Of a stretch of 64,000 nt of DNA, positions 7,680-17,608 are shown in pieces. The translations under genes were made by a program, and so were the position numbers. Source of the stretch: JAICMB01 sp963795935 (GTDB lineage: Bacteria > Acidobacteriota > Terriglobia > Bryobacterales > Bryobacteraceae); assembly GCA_963795935.1 (NCBI GenBank), contig CAWCJO010000003.1:571028-635027 (forward strand), in the 5' to 3' direction. The notes under the pieces were generated by a model. It was not told where the DNA came from. It saw only the letters and a list, made by a program, of their open reading frames with translations, and searched no databases. Numbering within the stretch: the stretch's first letter is position 1; each line of letters opens with the position of its first letter.

Positions 7680-9242
7680 ATGGCGTCAGAACGAATCGCG
7701 GTCCGCGGCAGCGAGCGGACGCAAATTCCCAATTCCAGCCAGATCGGTTATGCCGACCCAGGCGATTCGATCAGCGTGACGGTCATGTTGCGGCGTCGCG
7801 CCTCGGAGCTTCCGGAAGCGGGCTCCGAGACGATTTCCCGCGAGCAGTTCGCGGAACGCTATGGCGCCGATCCGGCCGATGTCGCCAAGGTCGAACAATT
7901 CGCGGCGGACAACGACCTCACGGTCGTGCAAGTGGACCTGGCGCGGCGCAGCGTCGTGCTGTGGGGGACGGTCGCAAACATGAACGAGGCGTTCGCGACC
8001 GAGTTGCGCCTTTTCCGGTCCCCAGACGGCCTTTTCCGCGGACGCACCGGCCTGTTGTATGTTCCGGCGGACATCGCGCCGGCGGTAACCGGCGTCTTCG
8101 GACTTGACGAGCGGCCGCAAGCGCGCACGCGTCTGCGGCGCTTTATCGAAGGCGTCAGCTCGCGGCGCGCCGCGACCAACGTTTCCTATACCGCGGCCGC
8201 CATAGCCAAGCTGTACAACTATCCGTTGACCGGGGGCGGCGCGGGTCAGACGATCGCGCTCATCGAACTGGGCGGCGGTTATAAGACCTCCGATTTGAAA
8301 ACCTACTTCAAGAATCTGGGAATCAGCCCGGCTCCCAGCGTTACGGCTGTCTCAGTCGATGGCGCGACGAACCAGCCAATAGGCGATCCGAGCAGCGCCG
8401 ACGGGGAAGTCGCGCTGGACATCGAGGTAGTGGGGGCCATCGCATCCGCTGCCAAGATCGCCGTCTATTTCGCGCCCAATACAGACCAGGGATTTCTCGA
8501 CGCGATCACCACGGCGATTCACGATACGGTGCACAAGCCCAGCGTCGTCTCGATAAGTTGGGGCGGCCCGGAATCCACCTGGAGCGCGCAGGCGCTGACG
8601 TCCTACGACCAGGCGTTTCAGGACGCCGCTTTGCTCGGCGTGACCGTGTGTATCGCGAGCGGCGACAACGGATCCTCGGACGGCGTCACGGACGGCAAGG
8701 CCCACGTCGATTTTCCCGCCTCTAGCCCGCACGTGCTGGCTTGCGGCGGAACGAGCCTGCAGGAATCGAATAATAAGATTACGAAAGAGACGGTTTGGAA
8801 CGATGGCGCGAGCGGGGGCGCCACGGGCGGCGGCGTCAGCGAAACATTTCCGTTGGCGTCGTATCAGAGCGGGGCGAAGGTGCCGGTCTCGGTCAATCCT
8901 CCTCACTTCAAAGGCCGCGGCGTTCCCGACGTTGCGGGCGATGCCGACCCGGCAACCGGATATCAGGTGTACGTGGACGGCCGCAGCGCCGTCTTCGGCG
9001 GAACCAGCGCCGTCGCCCCGCTGTGGGCCGCCCTGGTGGCCCTGCTGAACGCGCAGTTGGGCAAACCGCTCGGGTTCCTGAACACCGCGCTGTATGCCGA
9101 TGCGAGCGCGCTGCGAGATATCACATCGGGGAACAATGGAGCCTACAAAGCGGGCGCGGGCTGGGACGCCTGCACCGGTCTGGGCACTCCCAACGGCGCG
9201 CCGTTGTTGACCGCGCTGAAGAAACATCATTCGACGACGTAG
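7680..9242 (+). CDS. S53 family peptidase (sedolisin/kumamolisin type)
   Basis: A 520-residue serine-carboxyl peptidase. Residues about 1-165 are the pro-domain (VMLRRRASELPEAG, REQFAERYGADPADV) and the rest is the catalytic domain. The Ser-Glu-Asp set is visible: Glu and Asp in DGEVALDIEVVGA, the oxyanion Asp in ASGDNGSSDGV, and the nucleophile in FGGTSAVAPLWAAL. A C-terminal calcium site is plausible (DACTGLGTPNG). These peptidases act at low pH and are normally secreted, yet no classical signal peptide is seen, as in kumamolisins. AGGGAGGG just upstream of the ATG is a strong ribosome site. Confidence 0.95.
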   Translation: MASERIAVRGSERTQIPNSSQIGYADPGDSISVTVMLRRRASELPEAGSETISREQFAERYGADPADVAKVEQFAADNDLTVVQVDLARRSVVLWGTVANMNEAFATELRLFRSPDGLFRGRTGLLYVPADIAPAVTGVFGLDERPQARTRLRRFIEGVSSRRAATNVSYTAAAIAKLYNYPLTGGGAGQTIALIELGGGYKTSDLKTYFKNLGISPAPSVTAVSVDGATNQPIGDPSSADGEVALDIEVVGAIASAAKIAVYFAPNTDQGFLDAITTAIHDTVHKPSVVSISWGGPESTWSAQALTSYDQAFQDAALLGVTVCIASGDNGSSDGVTDGKAHVDFPASSPHVLACGGTSLQESNNKITKETVWNDGASGGATGGGVSETFPLASYQSGAKVPVSVNPPHFKGRGVPDVAGDADPATGYQVYVDGRSAVFGGTSAVAPLWAALVALLNAQLGKPLGFLNTALYADASALRDITSGNNGAYKAGAGWDACTGLGTPNGAPLLTALKKHHSTT

Positions 9243-9262
9243 TTCAGTTCAGCAGGCGGCTC

Positions 9263-9877
9263 TCAAGCGGCAAGCCGGGAGCGCAACGCGGCGACAAACC
9301 AGCGTCCCTCATGCAGCACGCTCGACGCCCGCATCTCGGCGGCGAGTTGCGCGCCCGTGAAATAGCGTTTGTAGACCTTATGTCGCGATCCGTCGTTCAG
9401 AACACGGTCTTGAGTGGACTCCGGCTCCACGCCTTCATGCCAGGCGGCATCGACAATCAGAAGGTTCGGCGCCGCGGCGGCTTCGTCGAGGAAACGAAGC
9501 CGGTCCGGCGCGGTAAGGTGGCCATAGAAATGACCGGCGAAAATGCATTCGAAACTTCCCGGGCGGAAAGGCAACCGCAGAGCATCCCCGCGCACCAGGT
9601 TGACGCGGCCACCCAACCTTGCGCGCGCTTGCAGCAGCATGGAATGGCTGTAATCCAGCCCGGCGACGCGCCCCGGCAGATATCGCGTTAAATAGCCGGT
9701 GCCGCAGGCGGCATCGAGAATGGATTTAAATTTGAGGGAGCGGAGAACCGCGACCAGGGCGGCCAGTTCCTCATCCCAACCGGGACGAGGACGCGTACCA
9801 TAAAGACCCGCGCCGCGGTACCAGTCGTCGTACTCCGGGGCGCGCTGGTTGTAATAAGCTCTTTCGGATTCGTTCAC
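9263..9877 (-). CDS. Class I SAM-dependent methyltransferase
   Basis: A 204-residue Rossmann-type methyltransferase. Motif I is SILDAACGTGYLTRYLPG, followed by the acidic end of strand 2 (VAGLDYSHSML) and motif II (VRGDALRLPFRPGSFECI). The N-terminal YYNQRAPEYDDWY matches Methyltransf_11-type enzymes that act on small molecules. The substrate cannot be told. It lies downstream of the TonB receptor gene on the same strand with a 27-base gap and may be cotranscribed with it. Confidence 0.85.
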   Translation of the reverse strand: MNESERAYYNQRAPEYDDWYRGAGLYGTRPRPGWDEELAALVAVLRSLKFKSILDAACGTGYLTRYLPGRVAGLDYSHSMLLQARARLGGRVNLVRGDALRLPFRPGSFECIFAGHFYGHLTAPDRLRFLDEAAAAPNLLIVDAAWHEGVEPESTQDRVLNDGSRHKVYKRYFTGAQLAAEMRASSVLHEGRWFVAALRSRLAA

Positions 9878-9904
9878 GGGACGGTCTCATAATACCTCGT
9901 TGCC

Positions 9905-12900
9905 TTACCACAGCAGCTTCAATCCAAACTGAATCTGACGAGACGGCGTCGACGTGCTTGTAATCACGCCGGCGGTCGGCGAAACTCCTGCGGGCGTAAA
10001 CACGACGGCATTCGGCGTATTGAAGTTAACCCTGTTCAACACGTTAAACAACTCTGCCCGGAACTCTAGGTTCACGCGTTCGCCCAATCGCGTATCCTTC
10101 AACAAGGATAAGTCCCAAGTTGCCAGACCCGGTCCGAAGAGAGTATCTCTACCTAAGTTTCCATAGAAGCCGCTGTTGTTGGGAGGCGCCAGAAATGCGG
10201 CTGGATTGAACCACTGCGACGGGCTTCCTATAATAACCGAGCCCGTGAAAGCCGGATTGACAAATGGGCGCACGGGGTTGCGCGTGTCGCCATTGTTCGA
10301 CGGGTTATAGCTGAGCTGCGGAGTGAAGGGAAAACCACCCTGCAGCGTGACAATCGAGTCTATATTCCAGCCGTGCTTCCAGCCGTGGCCGAACGGCAGC
10401 GCATACATCGCGCCGATCACCCCGACATTTCGGACGTCGAAGTTAGCAAGGCCGCGATCGGCGCGCAGGTTGAAGGGATTCGACGCCAGCGCGGGTTCGC
10501 CGCCCGATGTTGTCGCGTTCAACGAATCGCCATCGTCGATCGTCTTGGACCACGTGTATGCGCCTCGCAAGGCCAGACCGCCGCTGAAACGACGATGAAA
10601 ATCTATCTGCAAAGCATTATAAGAACTGTCGCCTTCCGAGAAGTAGGTCCATGTGTTGGCAATCGAAGGGTTGGCGCGAGTCGCGGTGGGCACATAGTAA
10701 GTTCCGGCCGCAACAGGAACGCCCGCCAGGCCTGCGGGAAAGGTGTTCGGATAAGTGGCGGGGCACGACGACGCTGGGCACAACACCGGGAATGGTTCAT
10801 TGGCGTCGATGCCGATCAGTTCGTGATAACCATGCGATCCCACATAGCCCACCGACAAAGCCGTGTTCGCGGTTAACTCCTGTTCCATCCGCACCGTCCA
10901 GGAAACAAGCGTCGGCGTTTGTAAATCCGGCTGCACGCCGCCCGGAACCAGTTTTGCAGTTGCGGGCGCGGCGGCGCTGGTGATTACCGGAAGCGTTGAG
11001 AGCGAGGCATTGGGCAGGCTATAGGTGGGGTTGAAGGGCGCATTTTGATCCGTCCGATAGCCGAGGGCGTCCTGCAGGTCGTTGTACAGCCCGAAGCCCG
11101 CGTTGACCACTGTTTTCCTGGCGCTATCGAAGGGGCTCCAGGCCAGGCCGACGCGCGGCTCCGGCAGGAACTTCGCGTTGTTTACCGTGAACACCGAGTC
11201 CGCCACTCGCGGCTGATCGGAGATGACGCCGTTCGGATAAGTGTAGTTAGCTGCCCGCCCATTCACCTCGTTCCACCCCGAACTGGATTCGCCGCGAAAA
11301 CCAAGCGATAAGCTCAGCCGCGAGCCGACGCGGATGGTATCTCGCGATATACCAGGCCCCGAACCAGGCGCGCCAACCCATTTCCGTCGGCGCCGGATCG
11401 TACAGCAGAGAGCTCGCGACTCCTTGCAGCAAAGTTTGCAGGCTTGTAAACGTCGCCTGCCCATATTGGCTGAGCGCCAGCGTTTCGTTCGATTGCACCC
11501 GCTGCAGCCAGACTCCGGCCGTGAGCTGGTGGCGGCCCCTTGTTAGAGAAACCCGGTCTTCATAAGTGAATAGGTTTCGATTCACGCGCAGGTTGCTGCC
11601 GTTATTGCTTCCGGCCAGACCGAGTTGCGCGGTCGGATTGGAGGCGGCGCTGCCGCCCACGACAATCGCGCCGACCGGGTCCCCGCTTAAGAAGCCGTGG
11701 AGCGAAGCGGCGGGCGTGCCCGGGGTCGGCTCACCCGTAAAAAAGTAGGCCGCCCGCGAATAGCCGACAGTCGCCTGGTTCAGCAGCGCCGGTGAGAATA
11801 CATGTGTCTCCGCCATGCTGGCCACCTGCTCTCGCAGGGTTTCGACATCGGCGCTGTAAAGGTTCGTGCTGGTCGGCGTGAAATCGGCGCTATCGTCGAC
11901 TGGTGTAAACCGCGTTCAGCGTGTCGTTCCGGGAGAAGACGTGGTCCACTCTCGCCGTTCCGAAGTCGTCGCGGATCGTTTGCAGAGGGTTGTTGAACGC
12001 TTCGGAGATCCCGCCGAAGTCCGGCGCATTTGCGGCCGCGGCGGGCCAAGCCGATACCAACGGTGAAACTCCCACAAAGACCAGCCCGGAGGCGGGACAC
12101 GTTCCGGGCGCCGGCGTCACGATCTTGCAAGGTAAAAATCCGTTGCGGGCACTGTTGTCCGGAACCAGATCGACGCCGGTCTGGTGGAGGCGCTGCGTGA
12201 GCCCTTCGAAGTCGGCGAACCCGAACGTCTTGTCTTCCTGAATAGGACCGCCGATAGCGCCGCCAAACTGATTACGCTGAAAACCGGGAACCGCCGCGCC
12301 ATCGAAAAAGTTGCGCGCGTCCAGGGCGTTGTTCCTCAAAAACTCGTACAGAGAACCGTGCGCCTGGTTGCTCCCGCTCTGCGTCACCATCAGTACCTGG
12401 GCGCCGGGCCGCTTCCCATACTCGGCGCTATACGTATTGCGGAGCACGTTAAACTCGCGCACCGCATCCACGCCCAGCAGCAACTGACTCGTGCCGCCCG
12501 GTTGCATGTTGTTTTCCGCGGCGCCGGTGAACTCGATGCCGTTCAGCAGGAATAAATTCTGTTGCGGACGATTTCCCGCGACAGCAAAGTTATTCCCCAC
12601 GGTCGAATTCGATACGCCGACGCCGCCCGTCTTCGCGGATGTGAAATTCACCACGCCCGGGTTCAACGTCAGCAGCAGATCGTAACTGCGCCCATTCAGC
12701 GGGAGGCTCTCGATCTCATCTCGCACCCACCAGGCCGGAGATATCCGCGGTAGTCGTACCGACGATGGGGGCATCGCCGCTCACCGTGACTCGTTCGCTC
12801 GCGTCTCCCACGCGAAGCCGGAAATCCACCGTGGCTTCCTGGCCCACCGCCAGATGAATGCCCGTGCGGACCTCCTCGCGAAAGCCCCGTTTGATCACGT

Positions 12901-13135
12901 GAATCTCGTAACTCCCCACGCTTAGTGAACGAAGCTCGTAACGCCCCGCCATGTCGGTCACGCTTGCGCGCTCCGTACCAAGGTCGACGTTTCTGGCCGT
13001 CATCCTGGCCGACGGAACGCTTGCTCCTGTCTGGTCCGTCACTGTCCCGAATAACCCGGCTGATACCTGCGCCAAAATCGAGGATGATGTGAAGACTACC
13101 AGGGAAGCGATGTTTGACGGCAAAGTTTGGCGCAT
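9905..13135 (-). CDS. Oar-like TonB-dependent outer-membrane receptor (three frameshifts)
   Basis: One gene spread over three frame changes. The N-terminal piece (12716-13135) has a signal peptide, a carboxypeptidase-regulatory-like domain (GLFGTVTDQTGASVPSARM) and the start of the plug. The plug continues in the next frame (RDEIESLPLNGRSYDLLL, PQQNLFLLNGIEFTG, EFNVLRNTYSAEYG), and the barrel follows in two more frames, ending FGLKLLW, the usual C-terminal aromatic. The shifts lie near 12735 (GGG where GG restores LVVRDEIE), 11903 (one extra A) and about 11340. Oar-type receptors import unknown ligands in Acidobacteriota. It is divergent from an XRE regulator, 52 bases away. Confidence 0.85.
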
Positions 13136-13152
13136 GTCGTGTTAAAACGATA

Positions 13153-13167
13153 GTGTATCGTATACAC
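13153..13167. promoter_or_regulatory. Palindromic operator candidate between the TonB receptor and XRE regulator genes
   Basis: A perfect inverted repeat, GTGTAT-CGT-ATACAC, sits in the middle of the 52-base gap between two divergent genes. An AT-rich palindrome inside a GC-rich, very short shared promoter, next to a helix-turn-helix regulator, suggests an operator for that regulator acting on both genes. There is no experimental support. Confidence 0.5.
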
Positions 13168-13187
13168 GACAAACTCATAGACGGCCC

Positions 13188-14318
13188 GTGAAGAACAAAT
13201 CCCAGGCGATCGCAAACAACCTCGCGGCCGTGCGCGGACAGCGAGGGCTCTCCGCGTCCGCGCTGGCCAGGATGGTGGGCGTGAGCCGCCAAACGATCTA
13301 TGCCATCGAGGGTGGAACCTACATCCCTAACACCGCAACGGGACTGCGGCTGGCGCGCGCGCTCGGGGTCAATGTCGAGGATCTGTTCAGTTTGCCGCCG
13401 GCGCCAAAATCGGAACGGCAATCTGAAAACGTCAGGCTGCTCCCGTCTTCCGGAGAAATGCGCCCCGGCCAACCGGTTCAACTCTGCGACGTGGATGGCC
13501 GTCTGGTGGCGGCTCCCTCCGCGCCTCCGTCCTGGTATCTGGCGGCGAGCGACGCCGTCATCGGCGGACGGACTCCCGTTCGCGGCAAAGCTAATGTCCA
13601 CCTCCACGAGCCAAACGCAAATTTCCGCAATCGCCTTCTGCTCGCCGGCTGCGATCCGGCTATGGCCGTTGTCGCGCGTTATTTACAGCCCGCCGGAATC
13701 GAGCTCGTTCTTCTGCACCAAAACAGCTCGCAGTCTTTATCGCTCTTGAAGCGCGGCTATGTCCACATCGCGGGCGCTCATCTGCGGGACGAAACCACGG
13801 GTGAGTCGAACGTTTCCGCCATCAATAAGCTCTTCCCGGCAAATGCCGCGGCGGCAATCTCATTCGCGGCGTGGGAGGAAGGTCTCGTGATGGCAAATGG
13901 GAATCCCAAGCGGATCGAAGGCGTGCAAGATCTCGCCCGGAAGGACATTGCGTTTCTCAATCGGGAATCCGGCGCAGGCAGCCGATTCCTTTTGGATCAT
14001 TACCTCAGGCGCCTGAAACTCGATCCGAAGCGCGTCCGCGGGTACGATCGCACCGCCCCGGGACACTTGGCCGCCGCATGGGAAGTAAAGACAGGCGCCG
14101 CGGATTGCTGCATTGCCACGCGTGCGTCCGCCCGCGTATTCGGTCTCCATTTCATTCCGCTCGTAACCTCGCGCTACGACCTGGTAGTGCGGAAACAGCA
14201 CTTGAACTTGCCCGCGACCCAGGCATTATTCGATGCCATCAATCGCTTGAGCTTCCGCCTGGAGCTGAACGGCATAGCGGGTTACGACACCGCGGTAACA
14301 GGCGGGCGAGTCCTGTGA
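13188..14318 (+). CDS. XRE-family regulator with a PBP-like ligand domain
   Basis: A 376-residue one-component regulator. Residues about 8-62 are an XRE helix-turn-helix (RGLSASALARMVGVSRQTIY, then YIPNTATGLRLARALGVNVEDLF). Residues about 140-370 resemble a periplasmic-binding-protein-like domain (LLLAGCDPAMAVVARYLQ, FLNRESGAGSRFLLDHYL, HLAAAWEVKTGAADCCIATR). The same pairing is seen in regulators linked to molybdate or tungstate metabolism, so a small-ligand sensor is likely, though the ligand here is unknown. The start is GTG at 13188. The divergent TonB receptor and the palindrome between them make receptor control the best guess. Confidence 0.8.
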   Translation: MKNKSQAIANNLAAVRGQRGLSASALARMVGVSRQTIYAIEGGTYIPNTATGLRLARALGVNVEDLFSLPPAPKSERQSENVRLLPSSGEMRPGQPVQLCDVDGRLVAAPSAPPSWYLAASDAVIGGRTPVRGKANVHLHEPNANFRNRLLLAGCDPAMAVVARYLQPAGIELVLLHQNSSQSLSLLKRGYVHIAGAHLRDETTGESNVSAINKLFPANAAAAISFAAWEEGLVMANGNPKRIEGVQDLARKDIAFLNRESGAGSRFLLDHYLRRLKLDPKRVRGYDRTAPGHLAAAWEVKTGAADCCIATRASARVFGLHFIPLVTSRYDLVVRKQHLNLPATQALFDAINRLSFRLELNGIAGYDTAVTGGRVL

Positions 14319-14363
14319 GATAGCGAACCGGCGACAGGCCCCATTGCGCGAAGCGGTTCGCCG

Positions 14364-15296
14364 CTATTTAATGTTGAACGTCTTCACGGCCGCGCCGATT
14401 CTCGCCGACAATTGGCTCGGGCCGATCCATGAAAAATTGACTGCGTTCTCATCGGCAACAGGCCCGCCCGTCACAGGAAAGAGCTCAAACTGCCCGGTGC
14501 GGGCCACGACAGCGACGAAGCAGCGCCGGTTGGTCTCATCGCCGATGGGCGTTGCGCCATCAATACCGACGCCTTTTTCGATCCAGTCGAACAAGCAATC
14601 GATAAACGCGACGCGCTTGGAATCCGGCGACCAGGAGAACTTCGGCATGAATTCATGAACGCCGATCCAGGTTGCTCCTTTTTGGCGCACGACTTCAGGC
14701 TGTTTCTCGGACGGCTTGGCGCCCTTTAGAAGAGGGTATACCACTGTGTTGCCGATATAAAGATAATTGCTCTGATTGATCGGAGCGGCGAAATGAATAA
14801 CCGGCCCGGCATGGGCGACATATTTCCCGTCCGGCGATGGCGTGAAACCATAGCCGAGCAGATCCTCGACTGGTTTCCCCGTGGCAAGATCCGTTTCAAT
14901 ATATTCGCTGAGCGAGGGGTTGATATGGCACTCCGCTGAAATGGCGTTTTCACCGCGCCAGGAAATATCCAGGATGCTCGCGCAGGGTCCCGGTGGCGGG
15001 TCGGCTCCGGCGATGGGGTGAAACGATTGCAGGCGCCTCCCTTCAAGATCGAGAATGATAACCGAGGTCAGGCACTTCTCGCTTTGGGGGCATTGCTGGT
15101 AATAGGCGATGCGATCGGCGGCGGGGGACAGCGCGGCTTGGAGCTTGGACCTACCGTCGCTTGTTAATTGCCGCGCTTGTCCGTCCGCGACGATCCAAAC
15201 TTCGCTGTTGCGAATTTCCACCCGAGGCGCGGCGGCCCAGGAAAGCGAATTCAGCAGAACGAAAAGGAACAGGCAGCGCCGCATCGTTGCGGACAT
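14364..15296 (-). CDS. Secreted TolB/WD40-like beta-propeller protein
   Basis: A 310-residue protein with a signal peptide (RRCLFLFVLLNSLSWAAA) and repeated propeller-type blades: ARQLTSDGRSKLQAALSPAA, GYGFTPSPDGKYVAHAG and MPKFSWSPDSKRVAFIDC. The SPDGK and SPDSKR turns are typical of TolB/PD40 repeats. It has no catalytic motif I can see. It lies downstream of the multidomain redoxin gene on the same strand with a 24-base gap, so an operon is plausible. The function is unknown; a periplasmic scaffold or sensor is possible. Confidence 0.6.
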   Translation of the reverse strand: MSATMRRCLFLFVLLNSLSWAAAPRVEIRNSEVWIVADGQARQLTSDGRSKLQAALSPAADRIAYYQQCPQSEKCLTSVIILDLEGRRLQSFHPIAGADPPPGPCASILDISWRGENAISAECHINPSLSEYIETDLATGKPVEDLLGYGFTPSPDGKYVAHAGPVIHFAAPINQSNYLYIGNTVVYPLLKGAKPSEKQPEVVRQKGATWIGVHEFMPKFSWSPDSKRVAFIDCLFDWIEKGVGIDGATPIGDETNRRCFVAVVARTGQFELFPVTGGPVADENAVNFSWIGPSQLSARIGAAVKTFNIK

Positions 15297-15320
15297 ACTG
15301 GACCAGTATAAACGTCGCGT

Positions 15321-17552
15321 TTAAGGGGCCGGTTGTACCGCGCCGGGAAACTGAGCCGCTTTTTGCAGGTCTTCGTCCGCGCCCGCCGTATCGCCGAGCG
15401 CGCGCTTGGCGGCGGCCCGTTGGCGATAGGCCCAGGCATTCGGCTCCAGCTCGATCGATGCCGAGAAATCCGCGATAGCGTGCGGCCAATCTTGCATTCG
15501 GGTGTAGGCTATGGCGCGGTTTTCATACGCTTTTCGAAAATCCGGCGTCATCTGAATGGCCTTCGTAAGGTCCGCGATCGCGGGCTCGAGTTGCCCTAAC
15601 TCGGAGTAGGCCCAGCCGCGGTTTCCATAGGGAGTTGCCGAAACATTGGGAGCAAGTTCGATGGCGCGCGTGTAATCCTCAATTCCGCGCGCGTGCCGTC
15701 CGGAGTAGGAATAAGCGAGCCCGCGGGAGTCGTACCAAGCTGGATGCGTAGGATCGAGGCGGATGGCGGCATCGAAGTCCGGGACGGCCTCGGCGTAACG
15801 CTTGGCCTGATAGAGGGCCCGCCCGCGCGCGGCATAGGCTTGCGCCCAGTCCGGCTTCAAGGCGATGGCTCGGCCGAGAAGCGCCAGGCCTTCGTCGACG
15901 CGCTTGGCTCGGATCAGGCGCATTCCCTCGCGGTAGGCTTCTTCGGCCGTCGCCGGTTCATTTGATGCGACGGCTGAAGCATTCGGAATCGGTGGAGCGG
16001 AATTGTCCAGGAGCCGGAAGTTTACCTGAATGCTGGACTGCACCGCGACCGCTTTGCCGTCTTTCATGGCGGGCTTGAACCTCCACTGGCTCGCGGCGAT
16101 AACAGCCTTCTCATCCAATCCGTGTCCGAGCGGGCGCATAACCCGGATATCGCGGGGCACACCTTCGGCCGAGATAACCACCGAGAGCAATATCGTTCCC
16201 GAAATGTGGGCTTTCCTCGCTTCCTCGCTGTAGCCGGGCTCGATCTTTTGAATGAGAACGGGCGGCGTTACTCCGCCTCCGATTCTGTAGACGGGGCCGT
16301 CCGGCGCGCTGCTTGGAAGCGAGCCTATGATTCCTCCGATAACTCCGCCGGAGGGCGGCGGGAGCGAGATGGGGGCGGGCTTGGCGGCGTCGGCCAAGGC
16401 CTGGCGCAACTCCGCTTCGGCCGTGAGATCGTAGCCGGTTTTGTAAGCACGGATCACGCCGGCCTTGTCGATGATGGCCACTGTGGGGAAGGCGTGCGCT
16501 CCATACTCCTCAACCATGCGGTCGTGACCCGCCAGCAGGACCGGGTAACTCATGTCGCGCCCTTTTACGAATTTCTGCACCACGTCGGCATCTTCGCCGA
16601 CATCGATGCCTAAGACCACCAGATCCTTGTTGGTCCGATGCAGAGTCTCGATTAAAGGGATCTCCTCCCGGCATGGACCGCACCAGGTGGCCCAGAAATC
16701 GAGGAGCACGGTCTTGCCCCTGAAGGTTGCCAGTTGCACCTCGTTATCCGCCAGGTCGCGCAGCTTGAAATCCGGCGCCTGCGTACCCAGCATGCGAGCG
16801 CTGTTGGCGTGACTCATCCCGGGAAACTCGAAGCTCGAGACCAGCTTGGCGCCCGCGGGGGGCTTGAAGGTGAACAAATCGTCTTGCAGCGGTTCGTCCA
16901 CTTTTAGCGATTCCACTGTGGCGGTCATCTTCATATCGGCGCCGGCGCCCGATCCCGGCAAGTTATCCATGTGATGCCGCGAGCTGGTTTTGAGAACCAG
17001 ATAGTCGCTCTTATCGACCCAATAGGTTGTAGGCGAAGCGTCGGAGTTTGGCCTTGGCGATCCGTTCTCATAAGCGACCGCAAGCAGATAACACGGGTGG
17101 GCGGCGCCTCCAATGACGAGAGTCTCTTCTCCGGTCAGCTTCACGGAGCTCACGCTTGCTCCCGGACGATCGACGGAGAACATGGCCCCCTGACCGCTAT
17201 TGAGAGCCTTCGCGAGCGGCGGCGCGGACTCGTTTTTCGTGTACTGTTTCAGGTAGGCATTGTAGGTCCAGACTTGCGCGCCATCGGAAACGGCGGTCGT
17301 GGCGCCCAGTCCCTTCGATTCGATGCGGTATTTGCCGGGTTGCCGATATGCAATCAGCAGCTTCGACCTGATGGTTTGATCGAAGTCTTGATTTTCCATT
17401 TCGTTGACGGTAAGGGCATGGATTTCGTAGCTCTTTAGACTGGTGTAGGCTTTGCGGGCTTGCGCCAGAATCGTTTGCGCATCGGGCGATTCGGCACAAG
17501 CGCCGGCTACGGAAACGAACGCCAGGATAGTAACGGGGGCAGCGCGTTTCAT
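15321..17552 (-). CDS. Multidomain exported protein: LolA-like, TlpA redoxin, TonB C-terminus, TPR
   Basis: 743 residues in four recognisable blocks. After a signal peptide (APVTILAFVSVAGACAES; the Cys may be lipidated) comes a LolA/DUF2092-like outer-membrane-lipoprotein-sorting fold, about residues 25-250 (YEIHALTVNEMENQDF, DDLFTFKPPAGAKLV). Next is a TlpA-like thioredoxin, about 265-395, with active site FWATWCGPCREE. Then a TonB C-terminal domain (KIEPGYSEEARKAHISG, QWRFKPAMKDGKAV), about 430-520, and at least five TPR units to the end (AQAYAARGRALYQAKRY and so on). Each part is known in envelope biology. I do not recall this combined order as a named family. Start ATG at 17552 chosen for the signal peptide. 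Confidence 0.8.
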   Translation of the reverse strand: MKRAAPVTILAFVSVAGACAESPDAQTILAQARKAYTSLKSYEIHALTVNEMENQDFDQTIRSKLLIAYRQPGKYRIESKGLGATTAVSDGAQVWTYNAYLKQYTKNESAPPLAKALNSGQGAMFSVDRPGASVSSVKLTGEETLVIGGAAHPCYLLAVAYENGSPRPNSDASPTTYWVDKSDYLVLKTSSRHHMDNLPGSGAGADMKMTATVESLKVDEPLQDDLFTFKPPAGAKLVSSFEFPGMSHANSARMLGTQAPDFKLRDLADNEVQLATFRGKTVLLDFWATWCGPCREEIPLIETLHRTNKDLVVLGIDVGEDADVVQKFVKGRDMSYPVLLAGHDRMVEEYGAHAFPTVAIIDKAGVIRAYKTGYDLTAEAELRQALADAAKPAPISLPPPSGGVIGGIIGSLPSSAPDGPVYRIGGGVTPPVLIQKIEPGYSEEARKAHISGTILLSVVISAEGVPRDIRVMRPLGHGLDEKAVIAASQWRFKPAMKDGKAVAVQSSIQVNFRLLDNSAPPIPNASAVASNEPATAEEAYREGMRLIRAKRVDEGLALLGRAIALKPDWAQAYAARGRALYQAKRYAEAVPDFDAAIRLDPTHPAWYDSRGLAYSYSGRHARGIEDYTRAIELAPNVSATPYGNRGWAYSELGQLEPAIADLTKAIQMTPDFRKAYENRAIAYTRMQDWPHAIADFSASIELEPNAWAYRQRAAAKRALGDTAGADEDLQKAAQFPGAVQPAP

Positions 17553-17608
17553 ACCGTCATTATCGTGCGGCGGGAGGCTGGAACGTTGCAGCGGCTTCGC
17601 GCCACAAT

